Of a stretch of DNA of 26,663 nucleotides, positions 1-7,695 are shown one piece after another. The number at the start of each line of letters is the position of its first letter. The stretch's first letter is position 1. The translations under genes were made by a program, and so were the position numbers. Under the pieces are notes generated by a model that was given only the letters and a program-made list of their open reading frames with translations, was not told where the DNA came from and made no database searches. The DNA is from an uncultured Sulfurimonas sp. (GTDB taxonomy: Bacteria > Campylobacterota > Campylobacteria > Campylobacterales > Sulfurimonadaceae), in contig CALDOC010000563.1 in the NCBI GenBank assembly GCA_937914675.1, positions 1 through 26,663 of the forward strand, given 5' to 3'.

Positions 1-1382
1 TGACGACTTGGGAACAAGACGGCGGACCGTTTATAACCATGGGGCAAGTCTACACTCAAAGTCTTGACGGCGACATGGTGAATCTTGGGATGTACAGACT
101 ACAAGTGTATGACAAAAATCATCTTGGAATGCATTGGCAGATACATAAGGATAGCTCGCATTTTTTTGATCAATATCAAAAAGTTGGCAAAAAAATGCCT
201 GTTAGCGTAGCGATAGGAGGCAATCCACTCTATACTTGGTGCGCGACGGCGCCTCTTCCTTATGGAGTTAATGAACTTCTTATGTATGGTTTAATTACAA
301 AGACGCCTGCGCAACTCGTCAAATCGCTGACCACTCCTCTTTATATTCCAAGAGACGTCGATTACGTTATCGAGGGCTGGGTAGACACTCAAGAGATGAG
401 AACAGAAGGTCCTTTTGGCGATCATACGGGCTATTACACTCTTGAAGAGCCTTACCCGGTGATGGAGGTGAGCGCGATCACTATGAAACGCGAGCGAACT
501 TTTTTAGCGACCGTAGTTGGCAAACCGCCATTGGAAGACAAGTACATGGGTTGGGCGACGGGGAAAATATTTTTTCCACTTCTAAAAACTACCGTTCCCG
601 ACTTGCTTGATTATCATATGCCGGAAAACGCTGGTTTTCATAATCTGATTTTGGCAAAAATGCAACCGCATTACAAGGGACACGCAAAACAATTCATGCA
701 TGCTTTTTGGGGCGCTGGACAAATGAGTTTTGTAAAACATGCGATTTTTGTAGACGAAGACGCGCCTAAGTTGAATAATTATGAGTCATTCGCTAGTTAC
801 GTTTTAAATAGATTTACGCCAAAATCCATGTTTATTACAGAGGGGATTTTAGACGCGCTTGACCACTCTTCTCCCGAAACTTTAGTGGGTGGAAAGTTAG
901 GCGTTGACGCTACCGCCGCCAATGTAGTAGAAGCGCCTATTTTACTTGGCGATGCAGATTTACTGCTAAAAGTTAAGAAAAAAATTCCCGACGCGGTAAG
1001 TCTTAGACAGTTTATGAGACATACAAAAAATCCAATAACCGTGATTAGCGTCAACAAAGCAAAAAACGCGCGTATTTATTTTGACGCTCTTTATTCTTTA
1101 AATAAACATATTAGAATAGTCGTTTTCGTGGATGACTTTAAAAACGACGTAGAGAACTCCTATATGCTTATATGGAGAGTCACTAACAATATGGACGCCT
1201 TAAGAGACGTTTTTATCTCAGAACTCATGGTTGGAATAGATGGAACCAATAAAGGTTCATTAGACGGTTTTACTAGAGAGTGGCCGGATGACGTCGATTG
1301 TACTTTGAGCGTGGTCGAGTCTCTCAAAGAAAAATCGCTTTGGGATTTGGACGACAAACTTTACAATAAATTTCAACTATAA
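1..1382 (+). CDS. UbiD-family prenylated-FMN decarboxylase, 5' end cut off by the window
   Basis: This is the C-terminal part of a UbiD-family decarboxylase, which removes a carboxyl group from an aromatic prenylated acid using prenylated FMN. The frame stays open from base 3 through the ATG at 39 and encodes the family motif WEQDGGPFIT there, so that ATG is internal and the real start lies before the window. About 460 residues are visible. The stretch EGPFGDHTGYY carries the acidic active-site residues expected of UbiD enzymes, and the HWQIHKDSSHF region fits the cofactor-binding part. A stop at 1380-1382 is followed 29 bases later by argH on the same strand. Campylobacterota generally make menaquinone by the futalosine route rather than ubiquinone, so the likely substrate is the prenylated naphthoate of that route (an MqnL-like role). 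That is inference from the taxon. The family call is secure; the substrate is not. Confidence 0.93.
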   Translation, partial: TTWEQDGGPFITMGQVYTQSLDGDMVNLGMYRLQVYDKNHLGMHWQIHKDSSHFFDQYQKVGKKMPVSVAIGGNPLYTWCATAPLPYGVNELLMYGLITKTPAQLVKSLTTPLYIPRDVDYVIEGWVDTQEMRTEGPFGDHTGYYTLEEPYPVMEVSAITMKRERTFLATVVGKPPLEDKYMGWATGKIFFPLLKTTVPDLLDYHMPENAGFHNLILAKMQPHYKGHAKQFMHAFWGAGQMSFVKHAIFVDEDAPKLNNYESFASYVLNRFTPKSMFITEGILDALDHSSPETLVGGKLGVDATAANVVEAPILLGDADLLLKVKKKIPDAVSLRQFMRHTKNPITVISVNKAKNARIYFDALYSLNKHIRIVVFVDDFKNDVENSYMLIWRVTNNMDALRDVFISELMVGIDGTNKGSLDGFTREWPDDVDCTLSVVESLKEKSLWDLDDKLYNKFQL

Positions 1383-1411
1383 AATTTTTTAATTAAATTA
1401 AGGATAAATGA

Positions 1412-2791
1412 ATGGATAAAATGTGGTCAGGTCGCTTTAGCGCGAGCGCTTCAAACTTACTAGATCAATTTAACGCGTCAATCATGTATGATAGAAAACT
1501 CTATCGTGAAGACATAGAGGGTTCGTTGGCTCATGCGGCCATGCTGGCAAAACAGGGAATACTCACGACCGAAGAACTTATTCAAATTACCGCTGGCTTA
1601 AATCAAGTAAGAGAAGAGATAGAATCAGGAGCGTTCGAATGGAAGATATCAGATGAAGATTTGCATATGGGCATTGAGAAACGCTTAACGGCAATAATAG
1701 GCGACGCGGGAAAAAAACTTCACACCGCTAGAAGTCGAAACGATCAAGTCGCTGTTGATTTTCGCCGTTACGTCATTCGCAAAAACAGTGAAATTGTAGA
1801 CGCGATTAAACTGCTCATGAATGAAGTCCTCGTCATCGCCGATAAGCACACGGAGACTTTAATCCCTGGAATGACTCATCTCCAACATGCGCAACCGATT
1901 AATTTCGCTTTTCACTTAGGAGCGTATCTCTCGATGTTTAAACGCGACATTGAGAGGTTCGAGAGTTCAATTAAACGCAACAACGTCTCTCCTCTGGGTT
2001 GCGCCGCGTTGGCTGGAACTCCTCATGACGTAGATAGAAAAATGACGGCAGAACTCTTAGGCTTTGACAGCGTAAGCGTGAACTGTTTGGACACCGTAAG
2101 CGATAGAGATTTCGCTTTAGAGATATTATTTAACGTTTCAACCATGATGATGCATATATCTCGCTTAAGCGAAGAACTCGTTATGTGGTCGTCTTACGAG
2201 TTTGGATTTGTAGAACTTAGCGATGAGTATTCAACGGGAAGTTCAATAATGCCACAAAAGAAAAATCCCGACGTTCCCGAGTTGCTTCGCGGAAAAACAG
2301 GTCGCGTTTATGGTTCTCTCATGGGGCTCTTAACCGTCATGAAAGGTTTACCTTTGGCGTACAATAAAGATACTCAAGAAGACAAAGAGGGTGTTTTTGA
2401 CGCGGTCGAGACTGCGGAAATATCTTTAGAAATTTTGAAAGAAGCGCTTAAAACCATGGAAGTTAAATCGTACAACATGGAAAAAGCTTGCGCCATAGGT
2501 CATCTGAGCGCGACTGATTTGGCGGACTATTTAGTTAAAAAATGTAACATTCCTTTTAGAGAAGCTCATTTTATCACAGGTCGCGCCGTAGCCAAAGGCG
2601 AAGAGTTAAACGTTGATTTGTCAAAGATGGATTTTAAATATCTTAAAGAAATCGATAATAGAATAGATGAAGACGTTATGGCCTATTTAGGTCTTAGACA
2701 CTCTATGAACGCAAGAACTTCAGAGGGTGGAACCGCAACGGCTAGAACAAAAGAGCAGTTAGAATATTTTAAAAATTATTTAAAGGATTAA
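1412..2791 (+). CDS. argH: Argininosuccinate lyase
   Basis: ArgH splits argininosuccinate into arginine and fumarate, the last step of arginine synthesis, in the cytoplasm as a homotetramer. The 459-residue length is normal. The N-terminus MDKMWSGRFS is typical. The fumarase/aspartase superfamily signature GSSIMPQKKNPD is at about residues 276-287, with the catalytic serine at about 278, and the TARSRNDQV and THLQHAQP stretches are also present. The ATG at 1412 follows an AGGA at 1401-1404. It lies between the UbiD-family gene and the OsmC-like gene with short gaps, so the three may be co-transcribed. I see no ARG box or attenuator before it. Confidence 0.97.
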   Translation: MDKMWSGRFSASASNLLDQFNASIMYDRKLYREDIEGSLAHAAMLAKQGILTTEELIQITAGLNQVREEIESGAFEWKISDEDLHMGIEKRLTAIIGDAGKKLHTARSRNDQVAVDFRRYVIRKNSEIVDAIKLLMNEVLVIADKHTETLIPGMTHLQHAQPINFAFHLGAYLSMFKRDIERFESSIKRNNVSPLGCAALAGTPHDVDRKMTAELLGFDSVSVNCLDTVSDRDFALEILFNVSTMMMHISRLSEELVMWSSYEFGFVELSDEYSTGSSIMPQKKNPDVPELLRGKTGRVYGSLMGLLTVMKGLPLAYNKDTQEDKEGVFDAVETAEISLEILKEALKTMEVKSYNMEKACAIGHLSATDLADYLVKKCNIPFREAHFITGRAVAKGEELNVDLSKMDFKYLKEIDNRIDEDVMAYLGLRHSMNARTSEGGTATARTKEQLEYFKNYLKD

Positions 2792-2796
2792 AAACA

Positions 2797-3261
2797 ATGA
2801 AAGTTACAATATCGCATGTCGAAGGTATGAAATTTGAGGCGAAAACGTCCAAGAGCAGTTTTATTATAGACTGTCCCGTAATTTCTCCAATAGAGTATTT
2901 TTTAGCTGGGCTCATAGCTTGTACGACTTCGGATATTATAGTGATTCCAAAAAATCAAAATAAAACCGTTACGGATTTAGTGGTGGATGGGGAAGTGGTT
3001 CGAAATGAAGCTCCTCCTTGTAAGTTTAACTCGTTACATTTAACTTATAATTTTAATTCCGACTCTGACGACGTTACGGCAGCTCGTTGGGTTATGGCCT
3101 CGTTGGAGACGTATTGCTCCACTATAAACACCATTCGTGACACAACCGCCATCACATACTCCATCACTCATAACGGAACCCTTGTTCGCGATCATGAAAA
3201 AATGATTAGTGGCACAGGTTCCACAATAGATTTTGGCTCAATAGAGTCTTGCCCTAGTTAA
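2797..3261 (+). CDS. OsmC/Ohr-family thiol protein
   Basis: This 154-residue protein belongs to the OsmC/Ohr superfamily, whose members reduce organic peroxides with a pair of cysteines. Visible support is the helix FLAGLIACTTSD with a cysteine at residue 42, and a second cysteine at 107 in ETYCSTINTIRD, the two positions conserved in the family. A further cysteine is at residue 26. The order of segments resembles the YhfA-like branch more than classical Ohr. It starts five bases after argH, with AAGGA overlapping the end of argH, so it is probably co-transcribed. Peroxide activity is inferred from the conserved cysteines only. Confidence 0.8.
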   Translation: MKVTISHVEGMKFEAKTSKSSFIIDCPVISPIEYFLAGLIACTTSDIIVIPKNQNKTVTDLVVDGEVVRNEAPPCKFNSLHLTYNFNSDSDDVTAARWVMASLETYCSTINTIRDTTAITYSITHNGTLVRDHEKMISGTGSTIDFGSIESCPS

Positions 3262-3278
3262 TTTCTAAAATATTTCAT

Positions 3279-3301
3279 TTTCATGACGTTTTGTCATGAA
3301 A
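3279..3301. terminator. Perfect inverted repeat after the OsmC-like gene, possible terminator or operator
   Basis: A 9-bp perfect stem, TTTCATGAC and GTCATGAAA, encloses a 5-base loop and starts 17 bases after the OsmC stop codon. No clear T-run follows, so it is either a weak terminator, an mRNA 3' stabilising hairpin, or a symmetric binding site for the downstream gene. A weaker 6-bp inverted repeat lies at 3324-3344. The rest of the gap, to 3480, is AT-rich with no open reading frame that I would call. Confidence 0.45.
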
Positions 3302-3480
3302 TCCTCATTTTCGCAATATCCATAAAAGTATTTTTAAAACTTTTGCTTGAAACATAGTTTAATGATTGACGATAAAACAAAATAAAAAATAGACTTAAAC
3401 CGTCACATTAGTTATTTTATTATATAAGGCATTATTTATTATTCGCTAATATTTTCCCAACAATACAAGGAGTTATAATT

Positions 3481-3672
3481 ATGAGCGAACCTAGTTTAGA
3501 AAGCATGAGCGATTACGATTCGTTAACGGGCGAAAAGAGGAGAGTGGTTTGGGCGGTAATCATTGCCGGCTTGTTGATGGGAACGATATACGTCACAGTG
3601 GATTATTTCTATGGAAACGTTGACGATAGCCTGAAAGTTGAGGACAGTGTAAAATACGCGCCACTTAAATAA
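3481..3672 (+). CDS. Small single-pass membrane protein of unknown function
   Basis: I do not recognise this 63-residue protein. It has an acidic N-terminus (residues 1-17), a positively charged stretch EKRRVV, then one hydrophobic segment at about 22-43, then an acidic tail DYFYGNVDDSLKVED. The arrangement is that of a single-pass inner-membrane protein; by the positive-inside rule the N-terminus is cytoplasmic and the acidic tail periplasmic. A good ribosome binding site (AAGGAG, 7 bases before the ATG) and a candidate -10 TATATA near 3421 support a real gene. It sits 49 bases before the M48 protease gene and may share its transcript. It could be a small subunit or regulator of a membrane complex, but nothing in the sequence says which. 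Confidence 0.7.
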   Translation: MSEPSLESMSDYDSLTGEKRRVVWAVIIAGLLMGTIYVTVDYFYGNVDDSLKVEDSVKYAPLK

Positions 3673-3721
3673 TTATAGAACGCTAGAATTACAGTAATAT
3701 TTAAATAAGCGAGGCAAAAAA

Positions 3722-4978
3722 ATGTTGACGATAGTCGTAGGAATATACACTCTATATGTATTAATCTCAATATATACGAGTGTGATGCAGATAGGATTTA
3801 TAAATAACGCAAAAAGAAAAGAAGCGGTTTTATTGTCTCAAGCTGAGTTTTTAAAAGCTGGAAATTACGCGGTGGCGAAGGAAAAACTCTCTATAATTAG
3901 CTCTTTTGTCGATTATATCGTTTTTATCGCTTGGATAGGTTTTGGCATATCGATTCTTCACGATAATCTTCTATTGGCAAATCAAGAAATGACCAATATC
4001 GCGTTAGTTATGAGTTTTATAGTAATTAATTCAATCATCTCTTTACCTTTTGGATATTATGAAAAGTTTGTCTTAGACGCCAAGTTTGATTTTAATAAAT
4101 CAAGCATGGGGCAATGGCTGAAAGATACTTCCATATCATTCATAATGACTTTAGTTTTGGGTTCTTTGGTAGTATTTGGCATATATGAGATCATTGTTAA
4201 TTTTAGCCTTTGGTGGTTGTGGAGTTTCGTCTTTATTTTCACAGTGGTAATATTAATAAACATGCTTTATCCAACTTTTCGCGCAATGTTTTTTGATAAA
4301 TTGACGCCGCTTAAAGATGAAAATCTTGACAGTGAAATAAAAGTTCTTATGGACAAAACGGGGTTTGTGAGTAGTGGCGTTTACGTAAGCGACGCAAGCA
4401 AGCGCGATGCGAGATTAAACGCTTATTTTGGTGGATTTGGCAAGGCGAAACGCGTTGTACTTTTTGACACTTTAATCGAGAAACTCTCAACAAAAGAACT
4501 GTTGGCCGTTTTAGGACATGAACTAGGACATTTCGCGCATGGGGACATATACAAAAACATCTTTTTAGTTGGCGCCATGTTGTTTGCAATGTTTGCGGTA
4601 TTTGGAAATTTACCGGAGATGTTATATCTTGAGATGGGACTTAGTCAAGAACCATATCTCATTATGACGCTTTTGATGCTGTTTATGCCAGTTTTAGGTT
4701 TTGTCATGATGCCTATTATGGGCGTTGTAAGCCGTCATAATGAGTATGAAGCCGATAAGATGGGAAGTGAATTAGGTGGTCCAGCTGGTGGCATTGAGCT
4801 TGCCAACGCGCTAACGAAGTTAGTGACTGAGAACAAAAGTTTTCCATTGTCTCATCCTCTTTATATATTTTTTCATTATACGCATCCTCCTGTTTTGGAG
4901 AGATTAAAAGAGCTTGGCGTTGATTTACATGACATAGACAAAGGCTCTCTAGAGGGAACATGCGAAGCGGTACTTTAG
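3722..4978 (+). CDS. M48-family membrane metalloprotease, Ste24/CaaX-protease type
   Basis: This 418-residue protein is a zinc metalloprotease of family M48. The N-terminal 200 residues are rich in membrane segments, as in the M48 N-terminal domain of Ste24-like proteases. The catalytic motif HELGH is at residues 266-270 and the third zinc ligand is probably E341 in NEYEADKMG. Two further hydrophobic segments lie between them (about 277-330). The size and N-terminal domain fit Ste24 better than HtpX, which is shorter. A role in membrane protein quality control is likely from the family; no prenylated CaaX substrate is expected in bacteria. The start has GAGG 8 bases upstream. Its end overlaps prmC by 19 bases in another frame. 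Confidence 0.9.
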   Translation: MLTIVVGIYTLYVLISIYTSVMQIGFINNAKRKEAVLLSQAEFLKAGNYAVAKEKLSIISSFVDYIVFIAWIGFGISILHDNLLLANQEMTNIALVMSFIVINSIISLPFGYYEKFVLDAKFDFNKSSMGQWLKDTSISFIMTLVLGSLVVFGIYEIIVNFSLWWLWSFVFIFTVVILINMLYPTFRAMFFDKLTPLKDENLDSEIKVLMDKTGFVSSGVYVSDASKRDARLNAYFGGFGKAKRVVLFDTLIEKLSTKELLAVLGHELGHFAHGDIYKNIFLVGAMLFAMFAVFGNLPEMLYLEMGLSQEPYLIMTLLMLFMPVLGFVMMPIMGVVSRHNEYEADKMGSELGGPAGGIELANALTKLVTENKSFPLSHPLYIFFHYTHPPVLERLKELGVDLHDIDKGSLEGTCEAVL

Positions 4979-5796
4979 TAAAAGATATTTTACGAGAGAT
5001 AACTCTATCTCTTCGCCCCATTGTTCCTAGAGCTTCTCGCGAGGCTCAGTTGCTTATCATGAGATTTTTAAACGTAGACGAGCTTTGGCTGATAATGCAC
5101 AAAAATGAAGAAGTGAAAAACGTAGATAAACTGTTTGAGTGGGTCGATAGAAGAAAAAATTATGAGCCATTTGAGTATATCACCAATAGCGTGAGTTTTT
5201 ATAGTCAGGAATTTTACATAGACAAAGGCGCTTTGATCCCACGCCCAGAAACTGAGTTGCTCATTGATGAAATAGTGAAGAAAGTTGATGATAAAAATTC
5301 GGAAATGACTTTTGTCGAAGTTGGCGTCGGCAGTGGAATTATCTCTATTGTTTTGGCGCAAATATTTAAAAAAGCAAAGTTTATAGCTATTGATATTTCC
5401 AAAGAAGCGTTGGCGGTTGCGAAAATTAACTTGAATAAATATAATTTACAAAAGAGGATAGAACTTAGATTAGGCTCATTGTTGGATCCCGTAGATGAGC
5501 GTATAGATTATCTAGTTTCAAACCCTCCTTATATAGAAAATGGGGTAGAGTTGGAATTTAATTTATCCTACGAACCTCAAAACGCTCTTTTTGGTGGTGC
5601 TATTGGGGACGAAATCATAAAAAAGCTTCTTGATGAAGTCTTAAGAAGAAAGATTAATCTATTTAGTTGTGAGATGGGTTATGACCAAAAAGATAAAATA
5701 TCGCACTATTTAAAAAACAAAAACTATAAAGAATTAAATTTTTATAAAGACTTAAGCGGTTTTGATAGAGGATTTAATTTAGAGGTACAAAATTGA
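4960..5796 (+). CDS. prmC: Release factor glutamine methyltransferase
   Basis: PrmC methylates the glutamine of the GGQ motif in release factors RF1 and RF2 using S-adenosylmethionine, in the cytoplasm. The 278-residue length is normal. It has the helical N-terminal release-factor-binding domain, the motif ALIPRPETELL, the SAM-binding loop EVGVGSGI from residue 120, and the catalytic NPPY at residues 188-191. The only plausible start is the ATG at 4960 inside the end of the M48 gene, because no ATG, GTG or TTG follows for about 30 codons; this overlap suggests translational coupling. Its last bases overlap the next gene in a TTGA junction. Confidence 0.93.
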   Translation: MRSGTLVKDILREITLSLRPIVPRASREAQLLIMRFLNVDELWLIMHKNEEVKNVDKLFEWVDRRKNYEPFEYITNSVSFYSQEFYIDKGALIPRPETELLIDEIVKKVDDKNSEMTFVEVGVGSGIISIVLAQIFKKAKFIAIDISKEALAVAKINLNKYNLQKRIELRLGSLLDPVDERIDYLVSNPPYIENGVELEFNLSYEPQNALFGGAIGDEIIKKLLDEVLRRKINLFSCEMGYDQKDKISHYLKNKNYKELNFYKDLSGFDRGFNLEVQN

Positions 5797-6272
5797 AAAG
5801 AAATATATACGCGGACTTTAGTTATTTGATAGTTTTAGCCGCTTCGTTTGGCGCTGTTTTGACTCTGGGAGCCTTAGTGGCTCCAGTAATTTTTCATACG
5901 GATAGAATTTTGGCGCAAATGCTCCTTGATAAATATAACGCCGGCATCATTATGGCGGAAATTTTTCATAGATTTAGTTATTGGTTATATTTTCTCGCTG
6001 TTTTTGTTTCAGGGTACGAAGTTTACCAGTATAAAAATGGCCAACGCGACGCTTGGCTTTTCGCATCGAGTGGAATGGTTGTTTTCGCGTCTTTAATGTT
6101 TAGCGTAGTCTATGCGCCAAAAATACTGGAGATGCAAGCCTTGGGAGCTGAGGCGACTCAAAGCGACACCTTTGAAACCATACATTTAGCAAGTGAAATA
6201 GATTTCAAGCTACTTGCTATTTCTCTTGTAGTGCTTTTTGTCAGAAGATTAATGTTGATGAAAATTTCTTAG
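5793..6272 (+). CDS. DUF4149/TMEM205-like integral membrane protein
   Basis: A 159-residue protein with four hydrophobic segments at about residues 9-30, 58-75, 86-108 and 137-152, matching the layout of the DUF4149 family. The function of the family is unknown. It starts with TTG in a TTGA overlap with the prmC stop, and GAGG at 5782-5785 is well spaced for that start. The conserved-looking parts are the first segment with APVIF and the AEIFHRFSY stretch just before the second. It ends two bases before the stop of the convergent J-domain gene. Confidence 0.75.
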   Translation: MKRNIYADFSYLIVLAASFGAVLTLGALVAPVIFHTDRILAQMLLDKYNAGIIMAEIFHRFSYWLYFLAVFVSGYEVYQYKNGQRDAWLFASSGMVVFASLMFSVVYAPKILEMQALGAEATQSDTFETIHLASEIDFKLLAISLVVLFVRRLMLMKIS

Positions 6273-6274
6273 CG

Positions 6275-6565
6275 CTATCTTCCACCAAACTTTTCATGCC
6301 ACCATTCCGATGGTGAGTATGTCGTTTTTTTGATACTCTCTTCGTCAAATGAATATTCATAATTATTGCAATAATTCATAATTGTTTCATAGGCTTCATT
6401 AATTTGCATACTCATCTGCGTCGCTTTGTCGGAATCGTTTACATGTTTGTCCGGATGCCATTTATTCATAAGCTTTTTGTATTTATTTTTGATTTCTTTT
6501 ATTGTAGAGGTTTCACGAAGGCCAAGGAGTGTTTTGGCCTTCATGATTTTAACGAAGTTTGACAA
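6275..6565 (-). CDS. Short J-domain (DnaJ-like) protein
   Basis: A 96-residue protein that is almost only a J domain: helix I with KTLLGL, helix II with IKNKYKKLMNKW, the HPD signature at residues 37-39, and helix III with MQINEAYETI. J domains stimulate the ATPase of DnaK-type chaperones. There is no glycine-rich region, zinc finger or substrate domain as in full DnaJ. It is the last gene of the ppiD-ftsA-ftsZ run. The start is uncertain: TTG at 6565, two bases after the ftsZ stop, allows coupling, but the ATG at 6544 (residue 8) would still give a complete domain, and neither has a strong ribosome binding site. The position suggests a link to cell division, which is inference only. Confidence 0.85.
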   Translation of the reverse strand: MSNFVKIMKAKTLLGLRETSTIKEIKNKYKKLMNKWHPDKHVNDSDKATQMSMQINEAYETIMNYCNNYEYSFDEESIKKTTYSPSEWWHEKFGGR

Positions 6566-6567
6566 TT

Positions 6568-7683
6568 TTAATCTTGTTGTTTTCTCATGTATGAAGGGAT
6601 GTCCAAAACGTCACTGTCGAATTCCCCTCCAACAACTAGACGAGGACGAAGAACGGCGCGTGGAGCCATAGCTGGAGTTTCTGGTTTAAACGCAGGATCG
6701 TTGCTTAAATCTTTTTCAAATCCAGTCGCCACTATTGTTATTTTAATGTAGTCCTCAGGAATGTTTTCATTTGTTGAAGTTCCCCAAATAACTTCAGCGT
6801 CTTCATGAGCGCTTTCATGAACGACTTCCATGGCGTCAGAAAGTTCTATCATAGAAAAACTAGGGTGCATGCTAAAGTGAACCAATACTCCCATGGCTCC
6901 GTTTATTGACATATTATCAAGAAGAGGAGACTCAATAGCGGCTTTAATGGCTTCATAAGCGGCATTTTCGCCTTGATGCTCGCCAACGCCCATAAGCGCC
7001 ATTCCTTTATGGCTCATGACGGTTTGTAAGTCGGCAAAGTCAAGGTTTATATCATTCTCTCCACTTGAAAGAATAACGCCAGACGTTCCACTAACCGCTT
7101 GAGCCAGAACGCTGTCAACAATCTTGAAACTATCTTTTATTCCTAGTTTCTTGTCAATAATGGAGAGTAGTTTATCATTTGGAATAACTACAATGGAATC
7201 ACTCTCTTTTTTAAGTTCCGCAAGTCCAGCTTCCGCAAGTTTAAGACGTTGTTTTCCCTCAAACTTGAAAGGCTTTGTTACTATTGAAATAGTTAAAGCA
7301 CCAATTTCCTTCGCTATCTGAGCCACTATCGGCGCGGCGCCAGTTCCCGTGCCTCCACCAAGGCCAGCTGATATGAATACAATATCCGCACCGTCAAGAG
7401 CGGATTTTATGGCGTCATAACTCTCAATAGCCGAATCTTTTCCAATATTGGGTTTCATTCCGGCGCCAAGGCCCTTCGTGAGCTTACTACCTATTTGTAT
7501 TTTTTTCGCAGCGCTTGTCTCGCTTAGGACTTGCGCGTCAGTGTTGATGAGCAACATCTCAATGCCTACGACGCCTTGATGAATCATATGTCCAATCATG
7601 TTGCCACCACCGCCGCCAACGCCAACTGCGATTATTCTTGCACCGCTTATTTTATTTGATTCTTCTACTACAAATGGTTCCAT
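6568..7683 (-). CDS. ftsZ: Cell division GTPase FtsZ
   Basis: FtsZ is the tubulin homologue that polymerises into the division ring at midcell. The 371-residue protein has the glycine-rich nucleotide-binding loop GVGGGGGNM from residue 21, the tubulin signature GGGTGTG at 109-115, the synergy-loop sequence NLDFADLQTVM, and the C-terminal peptide DIPSYMRK that binds FtsA and other partners. An AAGGAG ribosome binding site lies 7 bases before the ATG, much better than that of ftsA. The linker before the C-terminal peptide is short. It lies 12 bases after ftsA in the same operon. Confidence 0.99.
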   Translation of the reverse strand: MEPFVVEESNKISGARIIAVGVGGGGGNMIGHMIHQGVVGIEMLLINTDAQVLSETSAAKKIQIGSKLTKGLGAGMKPNIGKDSAIESYDAIKSALDGADIVFISAGLGGGTGTGAAPIVAQIAKEIGALTISIVTKPFKFEGKQRLKLAEAGLAELKKESDSIVVIPNDKLLSIIDKKLGIKDSFKIVDSVLAQAVSGTSGVILSSGENDINLDFADLQTVMSHKGMALMGVGEHQGENAAYEAIKAAIESPLLDNMSINGAMGVLVHFSMHPSFSMIELSDAMEVVHESAHEDAEVIWGTSTNENIPEDYIKITIVATGFEKDLSNDPAFKPETPAMAPRAVLRPRLVVGGEFDSDVLDIPSYMRKQQD

Positions 7684-7695
7684 TCCGTCACTCCT

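Noticed and set aside
39..1382. ATG at 39 as the start of the UbiD-family gene
   Set aside because: The frame is open before it and the family motif WEQDGGPFIT crosses it, so the gene continues upstream of the window.
4716..5021. Minus-strand open frame across the M48-prmC junction
   Set aside because: It lies opposite two well supported genes, and its protein shows no family features.
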